DNA of 64,000 bases from positions 250,001 through 314,000 of the forward strand of contig JAIXMG010000028.1 of NCBI GenBank assembly GCA_025201345.1, in the 5' to 3' direction. The notes under the pieces are model-generated. The model made no database searches and was not told where the DNA came from. It saw only the letters and a list, made by a program, of their open reading frames with translations. The stretch comes from Thamnidium elegans. Taxonomy: Eukaryota > Mucoromycota > Mucoromycetes > Mucorales > Mucoraceae. Below are positions 11,238 through 23,353 of this stretch, one piece after another. The stretch's first letter is position 1, and every line of letters starts with the position of its first letter. The position numbers and the translations under genes are program-made.

Positions 11238-12139
11238 ATGACGGTAATAACACAAGTGAATAACAATACAATAAATGAAAAGAGATCAAAGCAACATTTG
11301 CCTAGTGTATTAAATTTATCGCTAAGAGGAAGTAGAATAGATATGACAAGAAATACACTGGTATAAATATATGCGTAAAAAAAACTGAAATATATATTTG
11401 ATTACTCTTTAAAAAATAGTTGAATCTACCCGAGAGTATACTTATTGTTATGTTTCCACAAGGCTACGTAATAGAAGAATCAAGCACTTTTTGTAAAGTA
11501 GACTTTAACGCTGATTGCCTCAATTATTTATTAGAATATTTTACAAGGGCACAACAGGATTTTAAATCTAGACTTAATGAATTTGAAGAAGATGCTTATT
11601 TAGCTCATGCAGTCGCATCAGGTATTCCCCTGAATCCGTTATTAACAAAACAAGGTATTGTTGTACTACGTGAAGAGCTTGAATTTTTTGTTGTTGTAAC
11701 CACAACAGATTCAATCACGTTATCTACTTTGAAACAAAAGACTTCTCATTTATTAGTACAACAAAGTTTAATCTTCGATACTTTGTTAAATACAACTGAC
11801 CGACATTTAATTGATATGTTATGTCATGCCGGCTTCTCTACAAACGATCGTTGGTCTCACAGATCAGTTGAGCCTAATAAAACTTGTATTTGTAGTTTAG
11901 CTTTGGTTTGTCTTGACAAGGATAAACAAAGTATAGGTCAAAAATTACTTATGTTTTGGAAGAAACCAGCTGTAAGTTTCGTAATAGTTTATTTATTTAT
12001 TTTTCAAAGAACAAAATTTGACATTTTTCGTCTGTTTTAGAAAAAATGTTGGTGGACTAAATCTATAGTTACAATTGATAAAGAATCAGTTAAATTATGG
12101 TCTCGTAGAACTTGGACACTTGAATTAACCTTGCTATAA
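11238..12139 (+). CDS. WHI2: Whi2-like BTB/POZ (T1-type) protein
   Basis: Three exons: 11238-11360, 11420-11971 and 12041-12139, giving 257 residues. Whi2 in yeast activates the Psr1/Psr2 phosphatases and links nutrient and stress state to growth arrest and TORC1 signalling. The N-terminal part is a T1-like BTB fold: LNLSLRGSRIDMTRNTL|LNLPESILIVMFPQG and CLNYLLEYFTRAQ. The C-terminal block NDRWSHRSVEPNKTCICSLA, then QKLLMFWKKPA|KKCWW, is the hallmark of fungal Whi2 homologues. The start is the only ATG that keeps the exon 1 frame. Reading phase is 0 at both junctions. The gene lies 140 bases before the Polo-like kinase on the same strand. Confidence 0.8.
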
Positions 12140-12280
12140 TAAAAAACAATAGTAATACAGTGCTTCTTTTTTTCTTTCGTGCTCTTTTATCGTGACGGCA
12201 CAATATATAGCTAACAGAATTAATTTTTTTGGTTTTTTTATTTCTTTATTTCTTTATACTCAAAGTGAGAACGAGCGACA

Positions 12281-14340
12281 ATGGAGAATAGAACTAATAC
12301 GCATCGCTTACGGATAAATGCTACATTACGTATGGGTACGCAAAAACAAGCAACGCCCACTAATGAACAAAATATTCGTAAACCTTTGGATAAATTAGAA
12401 GTAACGATCCCTCGTTCGTTACAACCGCAATTATCCCCCAAAGTAGATTCCTTATTACGACCACTTCAAACAAACTCTAAAGAAAGATCTCGTAAACCGT
12501 TAAAACCGTTACAACCTCATCGTAATGTTGAATCGGTACCTGTTCATGCTCCTGATCCCGTCAAGAAGTCAACGCGCTCGAAAAAGGAGTATAAATTAGT
12601 CGAAGATAAAGACATTCCTGCGGTTTTAATTGATAATCGACATAAAGTTACATATACAAAAGCTGGATTTTTAGGAGTGGTAATTTTTATTTTTTATTTT
12701 TTGCTGTGTAGCCAGAGTACAAATTGACATTTTTTTTCTTTTTTTTTATTGATGTAGGGCGCATTTGCAAAAGTCTACCGTATTAAAACACAGGACGAAA
12801 CCTTATTTGCTGCCAAAATCGTTTCAAAGTTATCTTTAAAACCTGAGAAGATCAAGAAGAAGCTTTTTGCAGAAATTAATATTCATCGCGTATTGAAGCA
12901 TGATTATATCGTAAAGTTTCATAGTTGTTTTGAAGATAAGCTTAATATCTATCTTGTTTTAGAATTATGTAAAAACGGGGTACATATTTATATAATATAT
13001 GTTTATGTATTTATGGTTTCCTATAGTGTCTAATATAGTTGTTAAAAATAGACACTGAGTAATATGTTGAGAGCGAGAAAAGTATTGACTGAAGACGAAG
13101 TTAGATTTTATATGGGTCAAATTTTATCTGCACTTCGTTACATGTCCGATAATAGAATTCTCCATCGAGACCTTAAGCTTGGTAATGTTTTACTTGATGA
13201 AAATATGGACTGTAAACTAGGGGATTTCGGTTTAGCTGCTCTTTTGTTGAATAAAGAAGACCGTAGAAGGTACTTTTTTTTTTTTTTTTTTTTTTCATTG
13301 TGCACTAATTGGCTTACGCTACTTATCCTTTTTTTTAAAAAAAAAAAAATTAGAACGATTTGCGGCACACCTCATTACATAGCTCCCGAGATTTTGTTTA
13401 ATAAAGAGGGACATAATCATCGTGCTGATATGTGGTCTGCTGGTGTCTTGATGTATAATCTCTTATTCGGTAAACACCCTTTTCATCATGACGAACCTGG
13501 TAAACTTTACGAGTAAGTTAATGTATCCGTGCACCTTTACATATATATATACTTATTTATTTTATTTTCATAAAAGACAAGTAAGACAAAACGAAATGAA
13601 TGTAGAATATAGTTTTCCTACCAAATATACTGGCTATAGACCTGTATCTGATAATGCAAAAGATTTGATCCGAAAATTACTTGTTAATAATCCAGGTAAT
13701 ACACAGATGTAATTATTTTTTTTTAAAAAAAAAGACTAACAAGTTTATATATAAAAGACGATCGTTTGTCTGTAATTGGAGCATTAGAACACAGTTTCTT
13801 TTCAGATTTCAAAATGCCTTTACATATTCCAAAGACGGCTTTATACAAAATACCAGAGCATCATGAACTCTTTGGCGATGACTTGATTTCAATGAGCTCA
13901 CAATCTAAAGTTGAGGACGCCATTCGAAAAGCAAAAGATAAAAACGAGTCGCATGTTGATAATAGAATTAATCCACCTTTAAATATCATGAGCGAAATTA
14001 TAGTTGATCCTCGTTCTCAGTATCCAATCAATACAAACTCTCAGCCTTCAAACCCACAAGTTATACCCGTTCATTATGTATCTGTAGCACATACTAAAAA
14101 AAGGTTTGCATACCATCCCTTTTTTTTTAAAAAAAAAGTAATTGGTATTAAACCATTTTATTTAGATCTAATGTAATTCAGAATAATGCTTCTAAACGTG
14201 TATGCAGTGTTCAAGATATGAAGGCTAACATGGCAGAACCAAATAAAGCTGAAAAACCAATACATGTTGATTTACCTAAGGTTGAAACTCTTAAGGTAAC
14301 TCGAAAACTTGATTACGATACTAGACCATTTGGTGAGTCA

Positions 14341-14376
<36 letters not shown>

Positions 14377-14712
14377 TAATCTAAGCTTGTATCTAATGTA
14401 TTTTTTTTAAAAAAAAAATAGCTGTACCATTGCCTTTACCCACTAGAAAACCTATTATGGAAGAGATGGCTGACAATTTAAAAGTAATGATTGACAGAGG
14501 CGCTGCTTTACCTGCTAGTCGACGTACTGAATATGCTAAAAAAGACGATGACTTTGAATGGTACTCTGGCAACATATTTGTTCAGAATTGGATGGATTGC
14601 ACTGAATGTTACGGATTCTTGTATAGACTTTCTGATGGTACTATGGGTGTTTTATATAACGATATGTCTACGATGACTTCGATGAACTTTGAGTAATGCT
14701 TTGTATTAGCTT

Positions 14713-14751
<39 letters not shown>

Positions 14752-15323
14752 AACACCTCTTCTTTTATAGATCTTTTTATTATATATATCAAAATGAAAA
14801 AGATATGAGATATATAGAATCTAATTACGATTTAAGAACTATTCCAGTAGAGTTGAAAAAGAAACAGGAATTGTTAAATTCATTTAAAAAATACGCTGTA
14901 GACTTTTTGCCACTTGAATTTTCTGTCCCACAAGGAACAGAAACGACAAAAATTCACCTATTCAAGTATATAGTATGCGAAACATGCATCACGTTTAGAT
15001 TAAATAATGGTGTCATTCAGGTAAGACGTATTACAACTAGCTATATTTGACGTAGGTACTAATGCGATTTATAGTTCAATTTCTTTAAAAGTGATAAATT
15101 GATTCTTTACGAAAAAGGAAAAAAATTAATCTACATTGACAAACGTAGAAAAATGCACCATTGTAATACGATAGATGCGCTCAAATCTAACGAAAAAGAA
15201 ATTATTAACGCGCTTAACAAAGGATATGCTGTTTTGAAAGATCAAAATGTAAAACGAGAAAGTGCACTTCGAGATATACGATGGCAACGTATGTCTAAAG
15301 ATTATTCTGCTGCAACTATATAA
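12281..15323 (+). CDS. PLK: Polo-like kinase with polo-box domain
   Basis: Ten exons: 12281-12679, 12758-12979, 13052-13269, 13354-13512, 13577-13695, 13758-14103, 14166-14332, 14422-14692, 14771-15020 and 15075-15323; 799 residues. Polo kinases drive mitotic entry, spindle assembly and cytokinesis. A 130-residue basic, Pro-rich N-terminus precedes the kinase. Seen in order are the glycine loop GFLGVGAFAKVY, catalytic Lys153, HRDLKLGN (Asp247), DFG (Asp265), T-loop Thr281 in RTICGTPHY, and APEI. The polo-box domain fills the last 270 residues, with the phosphopeptide-binding Trp near residue 600 ([13 protein letters not shown]) and LNNGVIQFNFF in polo box 2. Oddity: the segment that reads DHTKLIL in human PLK1 (His538/Lys540 pincer) is KSDKLIL here, one residue shorter, so Lys is kept but His is Ser. 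Five introns contain T(n)A(n) tracts. Confidence 0.93.
14341..14377. repeat. (AC)n(AT)n microsatellite in a Polo kinase intron
   Basis: A run of AC dinucleotides passes directly into AT dinucleotides, all inside the intron between exons 7 and 8 of the Polo-like kinase. Confidence 0.9.
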
Positions 15324-16069
15324 AAAAAAAAAAAAAAAAAAAAACTCCCCATGCCTTAATATTCTATCATTTTTTAAAAAAAAACAACATGTATTTATCT
15401 ATTCCCTTTACATTAACTATTAAACATCATTACTATTTGCGCTTACTTTAATTTCTCTCGTCAATTACTATTTGAATATTTATTTCTGTGTATATTTACC
15501 CTTTACAAAAAAAAACAAGATACTTTACTTTTATAGATACTTTTAAGATTACAAACATCTTTAGATCAAGATTTTAGGTCCGAACGAATTGATTGTTCAC
15601 CAAGTCATATAGTTGACGGTCCCACGGTTGTCTCGTTTTAGTTAAACTATATCTTTATGAAATAAAAAGTAGCTACACGCCTTTTAAAAACGGAAAAGTG
15701 TGCATTTCTTACACTTCAGAACGCTAACTTTCGCATTCGATCTGTTAGTTAGTTTTTGATCTATAATTCTCTGGGCTGTGCCCTAGTATTAAAATCTGCC
15801 AAACCAGAAGTTTTTTTTTTCTTTAAAAAAAATGGGAGTGGGGATTTTTTTCAAGATTTATTGAAATAAAAGGACGCTTCAAATTATATTTTTTCTTATT
15901 AAATTGCCTGCGAGTTGCGTCAGTAAGCCGTTTAGGTTTTATTTTCCGAGAACTGATCAATTAACGACTGAAAGATTTTCTTATCCGTGCCATTTTTAAG
16001 CTTGCTGAAAATTGTTCCGGTAGTACTTGTTACTCGAGCTTAATTTGTACAAGTTTCCTTTTTATGTAG

Positions 16070-16115
16070 GGATTTCTCCAATAAAAAGCGTATGTTGTTT
16101 TTGATGGAAGTATAA
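16070..16115. repeat. dispersed 46-bp repeat, copy 1
   Basis: This segment (starting GGATTTCTCCAATAAAAAGC) resembles 45740-45785 (starting GAATTTCCCCAATAAAAAAG) along its whole length with scattered mismatches. On the minus strand both can be read as an FIGEI-like peptide (LFIGEI here, FFIGEI in copy 2), so this may be the coding end of a decayed element. Confidence 0.45.
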
Positions 16116-17491
16116 TAAGGATTTATTGATGTATGCGCTATCTACAAAAGTATGTTTAATAATCATCTTTAACTTTCTTGTGTAATTGTATTCATAAGCT
16201 TCCATCTCATCCTCAGTAAACTTCGTCAGATCAGGACCAGAATACTTGAAGAAATCTCTCAACAGGAAGCAACATTCACTCTTTGTTGGTCATATTAGTA
16301 TCATAGTTACCAGCTATAATTTTTAGGTTATGTATATGGTATATGAGACTCTGCCAAGGACATACACTTGCATGAATCACTGGGTTCCAAATAATACAAT
16401 TCCAGGTTCAGATCATCACTATTTTAGTAAGTTTTTTTTACCTAATGTCCAATTATTTAAGCTAATTTTTCGGCTTTAAAAGAAAAAAAAAGTATATATT
16501 TTTTTACTTTGTATTGGATATGTCATAGATTTACTATTACTGTAATTTTTATTTACTAAAACAGGAGTAATCTCTATTCAATCACAGATAATCTCAAAAA
16601 AAGTATTTATTATGTTACACTTGTACAGAATGTTATTTGACGGAAAAATTAGATAGATAAGAACTTTGTTTTTCTTGAAAGGGAGCAGAAAAAAAAAAGA
16701 GTCATTACTATTACAGTAAAGAAGATACACCAGTAAAAGAATAAAAAGAAACTAAAAAATGTTAGTTGACACTACCGATTTCGACCTCTACTTGAATTTA
16801 TTCTATTTCCTTTGTTAATGCAACTCGCTTACTCGTTAAAAGTTATGCGTAATAGTGATTTTTTTTTTATCTCAGACAAGTGATGCAATTTAGATAACTG
16901 AACTTTAATTGGGAAAATTGCTGCGCTTATTCATTTTTTTGCTTACTTGAAAAAAAAAATTACTTTGGAACTTAATGTGTGATCCAAAACTAGGAATTAT
17001 AATCGAATATGGGAATAGGTGTCATGATATGGTGTCTTTTTTAAAAATAAAACATAGGATGCTGTAAAAAAAAAATGATATTTGTAATTTATACAACGAA
17101 TTGTAGCACATCAGATTTTAGTGGGTATAATTGTTTCAGGTATCCAGTGAAATAGGAATATACCATAAACTATCGTATGTGCGACTTAGCCTACTATAGG
17201 ATTAGTAAAAACCACTTGTATTGGCCACTACGAAAAAAAAAGGTAACGAGTCGGTTGGTGAAAAATAAAGTATCAGGGTAAGCGTGATACATACCCACCT
17301 ATGGTACAGATGGATTCTTCACAATTTTAGATCGATAAATGGAAAGTTTATTGCTAAGAAAATTAAAATATGGCTCTCGGGAGCTAGTAGTGCGCTTTTG
17401 GTTTTCATTTCATAGGCGTTAATGTTGTTACAACATTTATTGATCTTTTATATACCAAAACACAATTGTTATGCTCTCCTTTTACCCTTTT

Positions 17492-17493
<2 letters not shown>

Positions 17494-17532
<39 letters not shown>
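17494..17532. repeat. poly-A tract of 39 bases
   Basis: An uninterrupted run of A in the gene-free region. Similar runs are at 44761-44791, 51384-51416 and 53203-53230. Exact lengths may be affected by sequencing error. Confidence 0.85.
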
Positions 17533-17535
<3 letters not shown>

Positions 17536-19056
17536 AGAACAAGATATCCAAGAATTATATTTGATATAAATAACATGCGAGCCATAATTCAATTGAATTG
17601 CCCTTTACAGAAATACTGAAGCAGGTGTAAAATGCTATACTATACAACATTTTTAATTTAAATAATATTGCAAAGAAGAAGTACAAGCTCTAGACTCACA
17701 GAACATATTGACAACATATTATGAATTATGGTGCGATTACTTTAAGGGTAGATATTCCTTGGTAAGTTTATGTACAATACTACCACATCTTAACTCCAAA
17801 AGAGGTAATCATGGAGTGCACGCTCCATATGTGTTAATTTGTTTATAGCTATGGTGCAATATGTACTGTGTATTGTGTATACTGCATATTTTTAAATTGG
17901 CAAATACAAAATAGAATAAAAAGTAAAATGTCATGCCTTTTTTTTTTTTGTGAGTTCCCTTTCTAGATATCATTAGTAGTTTATTGTATTACGCTGACAT
18001 TTTACCTATATTTTTTTTAAGGTAATCTTTCAATTATACGGATTTAAAATACCGTTTAAAAGTAAAAGAGAAACGATGGAATAACCTTGTGTTAAAGTTT
18101 GATCTAAAAGGCTTTTGTAGAATTTACAAAATAACATGTATGATGATAAAACTCACGAGAATCATTTTATAGGATGCAAACAAAATTAAACTCAAACTTT
18201 TAATAGCAGTACGATTGATTATGTTCCAAGTTAGTTTATTTCTTAACACAATACTTCATATATTCAAGCTAGTATTTTAAATCAGGTGTTACTAGACATT
18301 AAAATAACCCTGGGACCTTTTTTTACAATTGAAATTTATAATACTTTATTGTTCATAGAATACGTGCTTTATGACATTTGTTGCGAAACAAATCGATAAA
18401 AAACAAACATGCCATTCCATATCGGAACGTTGAATATGATTTATTTATTTACCAAAGTATTATACTTTTTTCTTTTTAAAAAAACGACGATCAACTTTTT
18501 TCGAATAGTGTCATATGAAACTAAATTATTATGGATGTTTCCTTTTTTGGCTACTTATTCCTATTGACCGAAAAAAAAAAAAGAGATTGACATCTCGTTG
18601 GCTCATTTATCAGTGGCCAATGAAAAAAGATATTGTTGACACCATAGTTTTTTTTTTTCCACACCAGTAATAATGCAAATCAAAATTGTTACCCAATCTT
18701 GAATTACAGAAACTTTAAAATTCAAAAAAAAGAGATTCAAGATAATAAAAAAATATCTTGGTATTTTAAAATGAATGTGGGATAAGTAACTTTATTAGCA
18801 TTTATCGAGATGAAGTTATACAGAGTCTTTTTATTTTATTTTCTTTTTTTTTTAAAAAAAAAAATCTTATATGTAGTTATCTATTTAGTATATCAATTAA
18901 AAAAAACTTAGAGCTTTCAAGTAACAGAAAATATTTTCTTAAATAAGTCATTCCATTTCGCTTGCGGGGATTATGACTTACGATCTATCTTCAATCTTTT
19001 TTTTAAAAAAAAAAAAAAAAAAAAAATACAATCCAAACTCAATTTAACGCAAATCC

Positions 19057-19064
19057 TATATAAA
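19057..19064 (+). promoter_or_regulatory. TATA box of the first amino-acid permease
   Basis: TATATAAA followed by GACCCG lies about 255 bases upstream of the start codon, with a pyrimidine-rich stretch after it. It is the clearest TATA element in the window, which suits a regulated, highly expressed gene. Confidence 0.45.
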
Positions 19065-19216
19065 GACCCGTTTTTTTGCTCACTTTACTTCTTTTTTTTT
19101 TTATAATTATCATTTATATTTTATATTCATTTTATCTTTTCTTTTTTTAAAAAAAGAAAAAAAAGTTCTTATATTCTATTTAACCTTTTTTTTTTCCAAA
19201 AACTATCTATTTACAA

Positions 19217-19232
19217 ATCCGGGTCGCTGGCC
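19217..19232 (+). promoter_or_regulatory. motif shared upstream of both permeases, copy 1
   Basis: ATCCGGGTCGCTGGCC lies 87 bases before the start codon. It recurs with one mismatch at 23296-23311, upstream of the second permease. Its GC content stands out in surrounding AT-rich DNA. It may be a transcription factor site or a leader RNA element. Confidence 0.5.
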
Positions 19233-19319
19233 TCTACACTATATAACAAAGTAATCAAATCAACTTCTCCCTTTTTTTTCCTTTGTTCAACAAGAAAAAA
19301 AATATATACATTACAAAAA

Positions 19320-20948
19320 ATGTTTCAAGATAAAGAAAAAGTTCAAGTCGGTGAGCATACCGTTATCGAAAATGCCGAAAGTTTCACTACCGAAGCTTCT
19401 ACTGAAGTTCAAAAGCATTCCTTAAAGCGTGGATTAAAGGCTCGTCATATTCAAATGATTGCGCTTGGTGGTACCATTGGTACTGGTTTATTCATGGCTT
19501 CTGGTAAAGCAATCGCAAATGGTGGCCCTGGTGGTGCCCTTGTCGCTTATGCCTTAGTTGGTCTCCTCGTCTTCTGTGTCATGATGAGTTTAGGTGAAAT
19601 GGCCGCTTACATTCCTGTCGCTGGCTCCTTCTCTCATTTCGCTACTCGCTTCGCTGATCCCTCTCTTGGTTTCATGGTCGGATGGGTTTACTGGGCTAAT
19701 TGGGCTGTTGGTGTTGCTGTTGAGTTGACTGGTGTTGCTATGATTATGGAATATTGGATCACAAGTGTCAACAGTGTTGTTTGGTCCGTTATCTGTCTTG
19801 TTATTCTCGTCGGTATCAATGTCTTCTCCGTCAAAGGTTATGGTGAAATTGAATACTGGATTTCGTTCGTTAAGATTGTAGTCGTTGTCATCTTTATTAT
19901 CGTTGGTATCTGTGTTGATACTGGTGCTATTGGTGGTGTTAACTATGGTGTTTCTAACTTCCATTTACCTGGTGGTTCTTTCCCTAACGGATTCCTTGGT
20001 GTCTTCAATGTCTTCATCACTGCTGCCTTCTCTTTCAATGGTGTTGAAATTGTTGGTATCACTGCTGGTGAATCTGCTAATCCTCACAAGACCGTTCCTG
20101 CCGCTGTCAAGCAAGTATTTTATCGTATCGTCTTGTTTTATATCCTTTCTATTCTCATGATCGGTCTTATTATTCCCTATACTGATCCCAACCTCATGAA
20201 CGGTTCCGATAACATTTCCGTTTCTCCCTTCACCCTTGTCTTCCAAAAGGCTGGTGCTGCTTGGGCTGCCGATATGATGAACGCTATTATTTTGATTACC
20301 ATGATCTCTGCTGGTAACTCTGGCGTTTACTCTTCCTCTCGTACTCTCATGTCTTTAGCTGACGATGGTTATGCTCCCAAGTTCTTTAGTTATGTTAACG
20401 GTTGGGGTATTCCCATCTGGGCTGTCTTGGCTACCTGTGGTGTCGGCTGTCTTGCTTTCTTGACTTCCCTCTTCGGTTCTGGTGTCGTCTTCACCTGGTT
20501 AACATGTCTTACTTCTCTTGCTGGTTTGATTACTTGGGTATCTATTTCTACTACTCATATTCGTTTCCGTCAAGGTTATCTTTCTCAAGGTCGTTCTCTT
20601 GATGCACTTCCTTATGTTGCACCTTTCTTCCCCTTCTGTGATATCTTTGTTATTATTGCCGGTACCATCATTATCTTTGGTCAAGGCTATAAGTCCTTCA
20701 TTGCCCCTATCACTCCTACAGGCGTTATCTCTACCTACATTGGTTTGATCTTGGCTGTTGTTCTTTACGCTGTTCACAAGATTTGGAAGCGCCCTTCTCT
20801 CATCAAGAATGCTGATATGGACTTCGAAACTGGTACCATCAAAGAAACTGTACTTGATATTCGTAAGGATGAAGGTTTAGACATTAATGGCGAACCCATT
20901 CCCAAGTGGAAGCGTATCAGTTCCAAGATCCTTTCTATTATTGCTTAA
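19320..20948 (+). CDS. amino-acid permease (yeast AAT family), copy 1
   Basis: Single-exon gene of 542 residues. It is a plasma-membrane proton-coupled amino-acid transporter of the APC superfamily. A hydrophilic N-terminus of about 40 residues precedes KRGLKARHIQMIALGGTIGT, the family's first-helix signature. Twelve hydrophobic helices can be counted. Conserved family segments include GWVYWANWAVGVAVELTG, FNGVEIVGITAGESANPHKT and NSGVYSSSRTLMSLADDGYA. The C-terminus ends in a short cytosolic tail (KWKRISSKILSIIA). The start at 19320 follows an A-rich context. Codon use is biased to GGT, GTC, TCT and CTT, pointing to strong expression. The next permease 2.4 kb downstream is a close paralogue. 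Substrate range cannot be judged from sequence. Confidence 0.93.
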   Translation: MFQDKEKVQVGEHTVIENAESFTTEASTEVQKHSLKRGLKARHIQMIALGGTIGTGLFMASGKAIANGGPGGALVAYALVGLLVFCVMMSLGEMAAYIPVAGSFSHFATRFADPSLGFMVGWVYWANWAVGVAVELTGVAMIMEYWITSVNSVVWSVICLVILVGINVFSVKGYGEIEYWISFVKIVVVVIFIIVGICVDTGAIGGVNYGVSNFHLPGGSFPNGFLGVFNVFITAAFSFNGVEIVGITAGESANPHKTVPAAVKQVFYRIVLFYILSILMIGLIIPYTDPNLMNGSDNISVSPFTLVFQKAGAAWAADMMNAIILITMISAGNSGVYSSSRTLMSLADDGYAPKFFSYVNGWGIPIWAVLATCGVGCLAFLTSLFGSGVVFTWLTCLTSLAGLITWVSISTTHIRFRQGYLSQGRSLDALPYVAPFFPFCDIFVIIAGTIIIFGQGYKSFIAPITPTGVISTYIGLILAVVLYAVHKIWKRPSLIKNADMDFETGTIKETVLDIRKDEGLDINGEPIPKWKRISSKILSIIA

Positions 20949-23295
20949 TTTCTCATATAATACCTCATTTTTTAAAACTCTCTTTTTACTTATTTTTGTA
21001 AATATGTGTTTCAACAACATATTCCCCATTATTATTATTATTATTTAACTCTGTACATATATTACTTTCTTTTTTATCAATATTTAATTGTTTAGACTTT
21101 TATTACCCCCTCTTTTTTTTAAAAAAAAAATCAAATTTACTTAATAAAACTTTCAACAAGGTCAAAAAACAAATTACATTCGTTTCTTCTCTATCTTCTA
21201 TTATTACTCATTCAACACGTGCCTAGCTAAAAAGAAAGCTAGATCTTTTTTTTTTTTTTTTTTCGTAAATTTGAAGTAAAGTTTGTAACAAAAGGAAACG
21301 AGTACTACACGACAACCAAACTTTTTCTCTTTATTTATTTACTTTATGGGTTTATTACACTGTTTATAACAGCATATTGTGTCATAGTTTTGTTCCCAAA
21401 TATCCGGATTTAATGACAATACATTCAATATAACGAGGAAAGAAAAAAAAAGCAACTTATTCCAGGTTAATTTTATTGGTTCGTTATTTCGTCTTCAATA
21501 GTATAAACCTCTCTAAAAACCGACGCGTGTTACATTAATCAGTATATATTTAGTGCCGAATGAAATAATATATATAGTACACGACGTTCCTAATAGAACA
21601 GAGAAAAAGCGGTACAAAAGAAAATGTTTTCTTCAGTCAACTGAAAAGTAATGAGTTGACTTAAGTCTTGGATCGCGTGAATATGATATTTATATATATG
21701 AAAGAAAGAGTACATGAAAGCCACTGTTACGTATAAACTCGTACAATAACTAAAAGAATAAAAACGCCCGTTACTTAAACTTCCTTCCCCTCCTATTTAA
21801 ATGATAGAACGGTAAACATACATTCAATATTTATTTGTTAGTACTTTTTTAAATGTATATATAGATACGTATATATGCGTATATATAAACACTAAGTACT
21901 AATTACCATTCTGCGTAAATAAGGACCTCTATTCAGTATTGTTTTCTGCTATATAGTGGCGCTGCAAACGTAGTGTTCTACTACCACGATCTAATTTAAT
22001 TTTATTGGCTCAATATTTTGTGAATCAGCGAAAAAAAAAAAAATAGGAATTCGGCGATCTTCAGATCATATAGAGCACCTATGTCAAACAATTGCCCGCG
22101 CTTTGGGATAAATTAGTATCGGTCAATGCCCAAACTTTAATTACAATGAAGCAAAGATATCGCGTAGTACATTTATTTTAATTTATAAAAAAATTGTGCT
22201 GTCAAATGCCATTCTGGTTTAATGTTTTAGGCTACAAATGGTTTAAGGTTTTTTTTTTTGGTGCCTAAATATAGCTCGCATTTATAAACAAACAAAAGTC
22301 CTAGATAGTAATACGTATTATATCAACTGTATATACGGAACCTATGTCATAACTACTTTATTATTATCACTCAAAACTTAATTTCGTACTTTTTCCTGCT
22401 TTTTTTTTCCTGCTTTTTTTTTCAGATTTTCGTCTACTACCACTTCTTTCAAACAAAAACTACTTGATTAATGTGTACCTTACATACATATAATACCTCT
22501 AGTCTGCTTTATAGATGCGTAATTGATTCTGATTTTATACGCTACGACTTTTCATTTAAAAAAAATAATTTTTTTTGTTTTGCATTATGATGATCTGACT
22601 TTAAACTAGATCAACTGAGGTCCTGATTTGACGTTTATTGCACCACTTGGCACTAAATTTTTTTTTACATCTTCATCTACTTTTTTATTTCAAGATCCGT
22701 GCAAATGATCATAATCACTTCAACGATATGAAAAAGAACCATCTTGGGCTTAAAATAAGATCGCCTGTGTATAAATTGACAGATTTTGGGATATTTATCT
22801 AATTTAACTGCATTTGTACAATGGAATATGTTTCTTAGATAAGGATGTGCTTCGATACACAGTAAAAAAGAAAAAAGAAAAAAAAAGAAAGAAATATGTG
22901 TGCTAACTACTCATGCAACTCTAAGTAAGTTGCGTTAAAAAAAAACCACGCTATATACTACGTACTTAGTAAGCTACGTAATATGATATCATATATAGTT
23001 TTATTTCATTTTATTTCCCTACTACTACTGTATACGGCATTATTATTTTTTTAAGTCGAATCGATAAGGACATTAATAACGACATTGAATTTCGCTCTCC
23101 TCTCATGTAACATCTTTTTTAAAAGGCAAATATATAGCACCTATCATGTTAGCTAGAAAGGAATTAGGTCATTTAACATTTATTTTATAAAAGTGAGCTA
23201 GCTTCTACACTTTTGTGGTTTTTTTTTACAATCGTATTTTTTCTTTAAAAAAAAATCTATTTTCTACTTTTTAATTTTAATTCTACAAGTTAATT
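20949..23295. other. spacer between the permease paralogues
   Basis: 2.3 kb of AT-rich DNA. The first 200 bases are the 3' flank of permease 1, with AATAAAAC near 21142. The rest shows no ORF, tRNA or transposase trace. CACGTG occurs near 21218. T(n)A(n) blocks are present at both ends (21112-21130 and 23244-23256). Confidence 0.45.
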
Positions 23296-23311
23296 ATCCG
23301 GGTCTCTGGCC
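23296..23311 (+). promoter_or_regulatory. motif shared upstream of both permeases, copy 2
   Basis: ATCCGGGTCTCTGGCC, one mismatch from the copy at 19217, lies 42 bases before the start codon. The spacing to the start differs from copy 1 (87 bases), so it was kept while the leader changed. Confidence 0.5.
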
Positions 23312-23353
23312 ATATAAGAAAAAGAAAATCTATATTATATACGCACATTCACG

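Larger units (their letters stand above)
15324..19056. other. long gene-free AT-rich region
   Basis: About 3.7 kb without a supportable gene. The start holds the Polo kinase 3' flank with A runs. A minus-strand ORF at 16062-16262 (66 residues, FKYSGPDLTKFTEDEMEAYE near its start) is not recognised. Its C-terminal end overlaps a short repeat found again at 45740, so it may be the end of a lost mobile element. A run of 39 A lies at 17494-17532. The part before the permease (18400-19050) is rich in T(n)A(n) blocks. Confidence 0.5.

Noticed and set aside
19590..20777. Minus-strand ORFs opposite permease 1
   Set aside because: Antisense shadows produced by biased codon use; no family similarity.
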